A stretch of DNA of 6,463 bases, from contig DKKP01000296.1 of NCBI GenBank assembly GCA_002455335.1, forward strand, positions 10,517 to 16,979, given 5' to 3'. The notes under the pieces are model-generated. The model had not been told where the DNA came from. It was given only the letters and a program-made list of their open reading frames with translations, and searched no databases. Shown one piece after another: positions 5,006 through 6,463 of the stretch. The DNA is from Anaerolineales bacterium UBA6663. Lineage in GTDB: Bacteria; Chloroflexota; Anaerolineae; Anaerolineales; UBA6663. Each line of letters opens with the position of its first letter. Position 1 is the stretch's first letter. The position numbers were made by a program, and so were the translations under genes.

Positions 5006-5905
5006 ATGCAAACCGTCACCGTTTACACCGACGGCGCCTGCGACCCGAACCCGGGGCCGGGCGGCTGGGCCGCGATCTTGCTGGCGCCGGCAGGCGGGTC
5101 CACGCACAAAAAAACGCTGACCGGATCCGACGCCGACACCACAAACAACCGTATGGAGCTGACGGCCGTGATCCAGGCGCTGACCGCGCTCAAGCGGCGC
5201 TGTCAGGTGCGGCTGCACACCGACTCGAGCTATGTACAGAAGGGGGTCACCGAACACCTCGCCGGCTGGAAGGCGCGTGGCTGGCGGACAAGCGACAAGC
5301 GCTCGGTCGCGAACCGCGACCTCTGGGAGGCGCTCGACGCGATCCTTGGCCAGCACGAGGTCGAGTGGATCTGGGTCAAGGGACACGCCGGCGATCAACT
5401 CAACGAGGAGTGCGACCGCCTCGCAGTCGCCGCGATCCCGCGCCCGCCGGCGCCGGAGACAACCGGAGACACCACCACGATCATCACAGCCGCCTCGTGT
5501 CTGGGCGCCGGCCCAGGCGGCTGGGCTGCCGTACTGCGCGCCGGCGACGAGGTCTGGGAGGTCAGCGGCCGCGAGGAACGCTGTTCGGCCAACGCCCTGC
5601 ACCTGCTGGCGATCGAGCGCGGGCTGTCGCTCGTCCCCGCCGGCTCGCATGCACAGGTGGTCACGCCCTCGGACTATGCCGCTCAGGGCGGCGAGCGCTG
5701 GGCGAAGGCCTGGGCCGCCGCCGGCTGGCGCACCCGCGATGGCAGCGAGGTCAAGAACCGCGAGCTCTGGGAGGCGATCCTCCACCAATCACGCGGGCTG
5801 ACGGTCACCTGGCATAGCCTGAAGAATTTCGGCAGGGGCGCCGACGCACAGCGCGCCGATCAACTGGCGCGGGAGGCGGCGAGAGGCGGGGAGCGGGAAG
5901 CGTAG
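5006..5905 (+). CDS. rnhA: Ribonuclease HI with a second, degenerate RNase H domain
   Basis: Residues 1-143 are a complete type 1 RNase H, which cuts the RNA strand of RNA-DNA hybrids in the cytoplasm. The metal-binding carboxylates are D9 (YTDGAC), E51 (NNRMEL), D73 (HTDSSY) and D137 (NEECDRLA), and H127 (KGHAGD) is the catalytic histidine. After a Pro-rich linker (145-152), residues 156-292 repeat the fold: GPGGWAA (169-175), AAGWRT (238-243) and KNRELWEAI (250-258) match GPGGWAA, ARGWRT and ANRDLWEAL of the first domain. In the second copy D9 aligns with A162, E51 with about H199 and D73 with P221; only D285 remains, and the KGH motif is lost. It should be catalytically dead. At about 299 residues the protein is twice the usual 150. 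The last ten residues (ARGGEREA and neighbours) are low complexity. Confidence 0.9.
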   Translation: MQTVTVYTDGACDPNPGPGGWAAILLAPAGGSTHKKTLTGSDADTTNNRMELTAVIQALTALKRRCQVRLHTDSSYVQKGVTEHLAGWKARGWRTSDKRSVANRDLWEALDAILGQHEVEWIWVKGHAGDQLNEECDRLAVAAIPRPPAPETTGDTTTIITAASCLGAGPGGWAAVLRAGDEVWEVSGREERCSANALHLLAIERGLSLVPAGSHAQVVTPSDYAAQGGERWAKAWAAAGWRTRDGSEVKNRELWEAILHQSRGLTVTWHSLKNFGRGADAQRADQLAREAARGGEREA

Positions 5906-5928
5906 AGCGCGGGAGGCTTATTCGCGCT
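5906..5928. other. Weak inverted repeat between convergent genes
   Basis: AGCGCG (5906-5911) and CGCGCT (5923-5928) pair across an 11-nt loop directly after the RNase H stop codon. A 6-bp stem without a following T run is a poor terminator, but it is the only hairpin seen between this gene and the convergent methyltransferase gene. Confidence 0.3.
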
Positions 5929-5952
5929 ACGCACGACGCGCCACGCACTACG
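5925..5952. repeat. Four tandem degenerate heptamers (CRCNACG)
   Basis: CGCTACG, CACGACG, CGCCACG and CACTACG follow one another without a gap. All fit CRCNACG. The last unit contains the stop codon of the minus-strand methyltransferase gene (CTA at 5948-5950). This looks like a short tandemly repeated repetitive element of the heptamer kind described in some bacteria such as cyanobacteria. Its role is unknown. Confidence 0.55.
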
Positions 5953-6463
5953 TCCTCTTCCGCACCCGCACTACCGCGATCTTGGTCGGATGGTTGAAGG
6001 GCGCGGGGTCTGTCGGCCAGGGCCGGGATGGGCCGCTGAATCCGATCAGATCCTGAGGCACAGGGATCAGGGTTTCGACCGAGAGGTAGCCGTCGGCGCA
6101 GGCGGCTTCGAGCACAGCGCTGAAGTCGGCGCCGCTGGCGAAGAGCGCGTTGTTGATCGCGATCAGGGCGCCGCCGTCGGCGACGAGCGGGCGGGCCTTG
6201 TTGAGCAATCGGCCGTAGGCGCTCTGCAAATCGACAACACCAGCCGCGCTTTCGGCAAACGGCGGCGGGTCGAGCACGACGAGATCGAAGATCCGCCCAG
6301 ACCGGCGCCAGTGGCCGGCCGCGATGAAGAAATCCTCAGTCACAAAATCGGCCTTGCGGATCGGGAAGCCGTTGAGCGTGTAGGTCTCCTTGGCGATGTT
6401 CAGGAACGCGCGGGCGCGGTCGAGCTGCACCACCTCGGTTGCGCCGCCGGCCAGCGCCGCGGC
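5948..6463 (-). CDS. RlmI-like class I SAM-dependent RNA methyltransferase (3' part)
   Basis: The 171 C-terminal residues are visible; the frame is open to the right edge, so the start lies outside. It begins within the SAM-binding region (AAALAGGATEVVQLDRA, where D15 of the visible part is the ribose-binding acid), continues with AKETYTLNGF, and has DPPPF (visible residues 65-69), the motif IV form used by base-modifying methyltransferases. ALIAINNALF is the next strand, and the end reads FNHPTKIAVVRVRKR. This matches the 23S rRNA cytosine methyltransferase RlmI and its relatives (COG1092 type), usually about 390 residues with an N-terminal PUA domain. The exact rRNA position cannot be told. 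A GTG at 6433 opens a frame but lies inside the conserved domain and is not the start. It is convergent with the RNase H gene. Confidence 0.77.
   Translation of the reverse strand, partial: AAALAGGATEVVQLDRARAFLNIAKETYTLNGFPIRKADFVTEDFFIAAGHWRRSGRIFDLVVLDPPPFAESAAGVVDLQSAYGRLLNKARPLVADGGALIAINNALFASGADFSAVLEAACADGYLSVETLIPVPQDLIGFSGPSRPWPTDPAPFNHPTKIAVVRVRKRT

Noticed and set aside
4942..5817. Long overlapping frames on both strands through the RNase H gene
   Set aside because: They are GC-driven shadows; only the frame from 5006 carries RNase H motifs.

Overview
The window is GC-rich, tightly packed bacterial chromosome. The codon use, a lipoprotein with a long Thr-Pro linker and a LipM-type octanoyltransferase suggest a member of the Chloroflexota, possibly the Chloroflexia, but no phylogenetic marker is present and this placement is an inference. 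I see no RNA gene, CRISPR array, transposase or phage gene, and no gene-free stretch reaches 300 bases.

Layout, left to right. (1) Bases 1-94 look like a divergent promoter region. A short minus-strand coding start runs off the left edge. A plus-strand cluster of three genes begins at 95: a 2H phosphoesterase (2'-5' RNA ligase family), a class I SAM-dependent methyltransferase, and a protein combining a CoiA-like PD-(D/E)XK nuclease signature with a C-terminal winged helix. (2) Convergent to this cluster is a minus-strand lipM-like octanoyltransferase gene (2168-3007), with the catalytic-type Cys in the expected place. (3) A 244-bp divergent intergenic region follows and carries a perfect 11-bp inverted repeat next to a -10 element. 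It leads into a two-gene unit: a DinB-family putative metalloenzyme and a DUF1905 protein. A strong 34-bp hairpin closes the unit. (4) A minus-strand lipoprotein (4171-4902) follows. (5) Divergent from it is a 299-residue ribonuclease HI with two RNase H folds in tandem; the first has all catalytic residues and the second has lost three of the four carboxylates. (6) After a small tandem heptamer repeat, the 3' part of an RlmI-like methyltransferase gene runs in from the right edge on the minus strand.

Two things stand out. The first is the tandem RNase H with a degenerate second domain. The second is a promoter pattern: TACAAT (or TACACT) lies exactly 6-7 nt before the start codon of four transcription units (minus 34, plus 95, minus 3007, plus 5006), as expected for leaderless transcripts. 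The other two unit heads, DinB and the lipoprotein, instead have a leader with a Shine-Dalgarno sequence. The window appears to mix both modes of translation initiation.

Functionally, most genes are RNA- or nucleic-acid-related (2H phosphoesterase, putative nuclease, RNase H, rRNA-type methyltransferase) or metabolic housekeeping (protein lipoylation). The units are separately transcribed and I see no single pathway linking them all.
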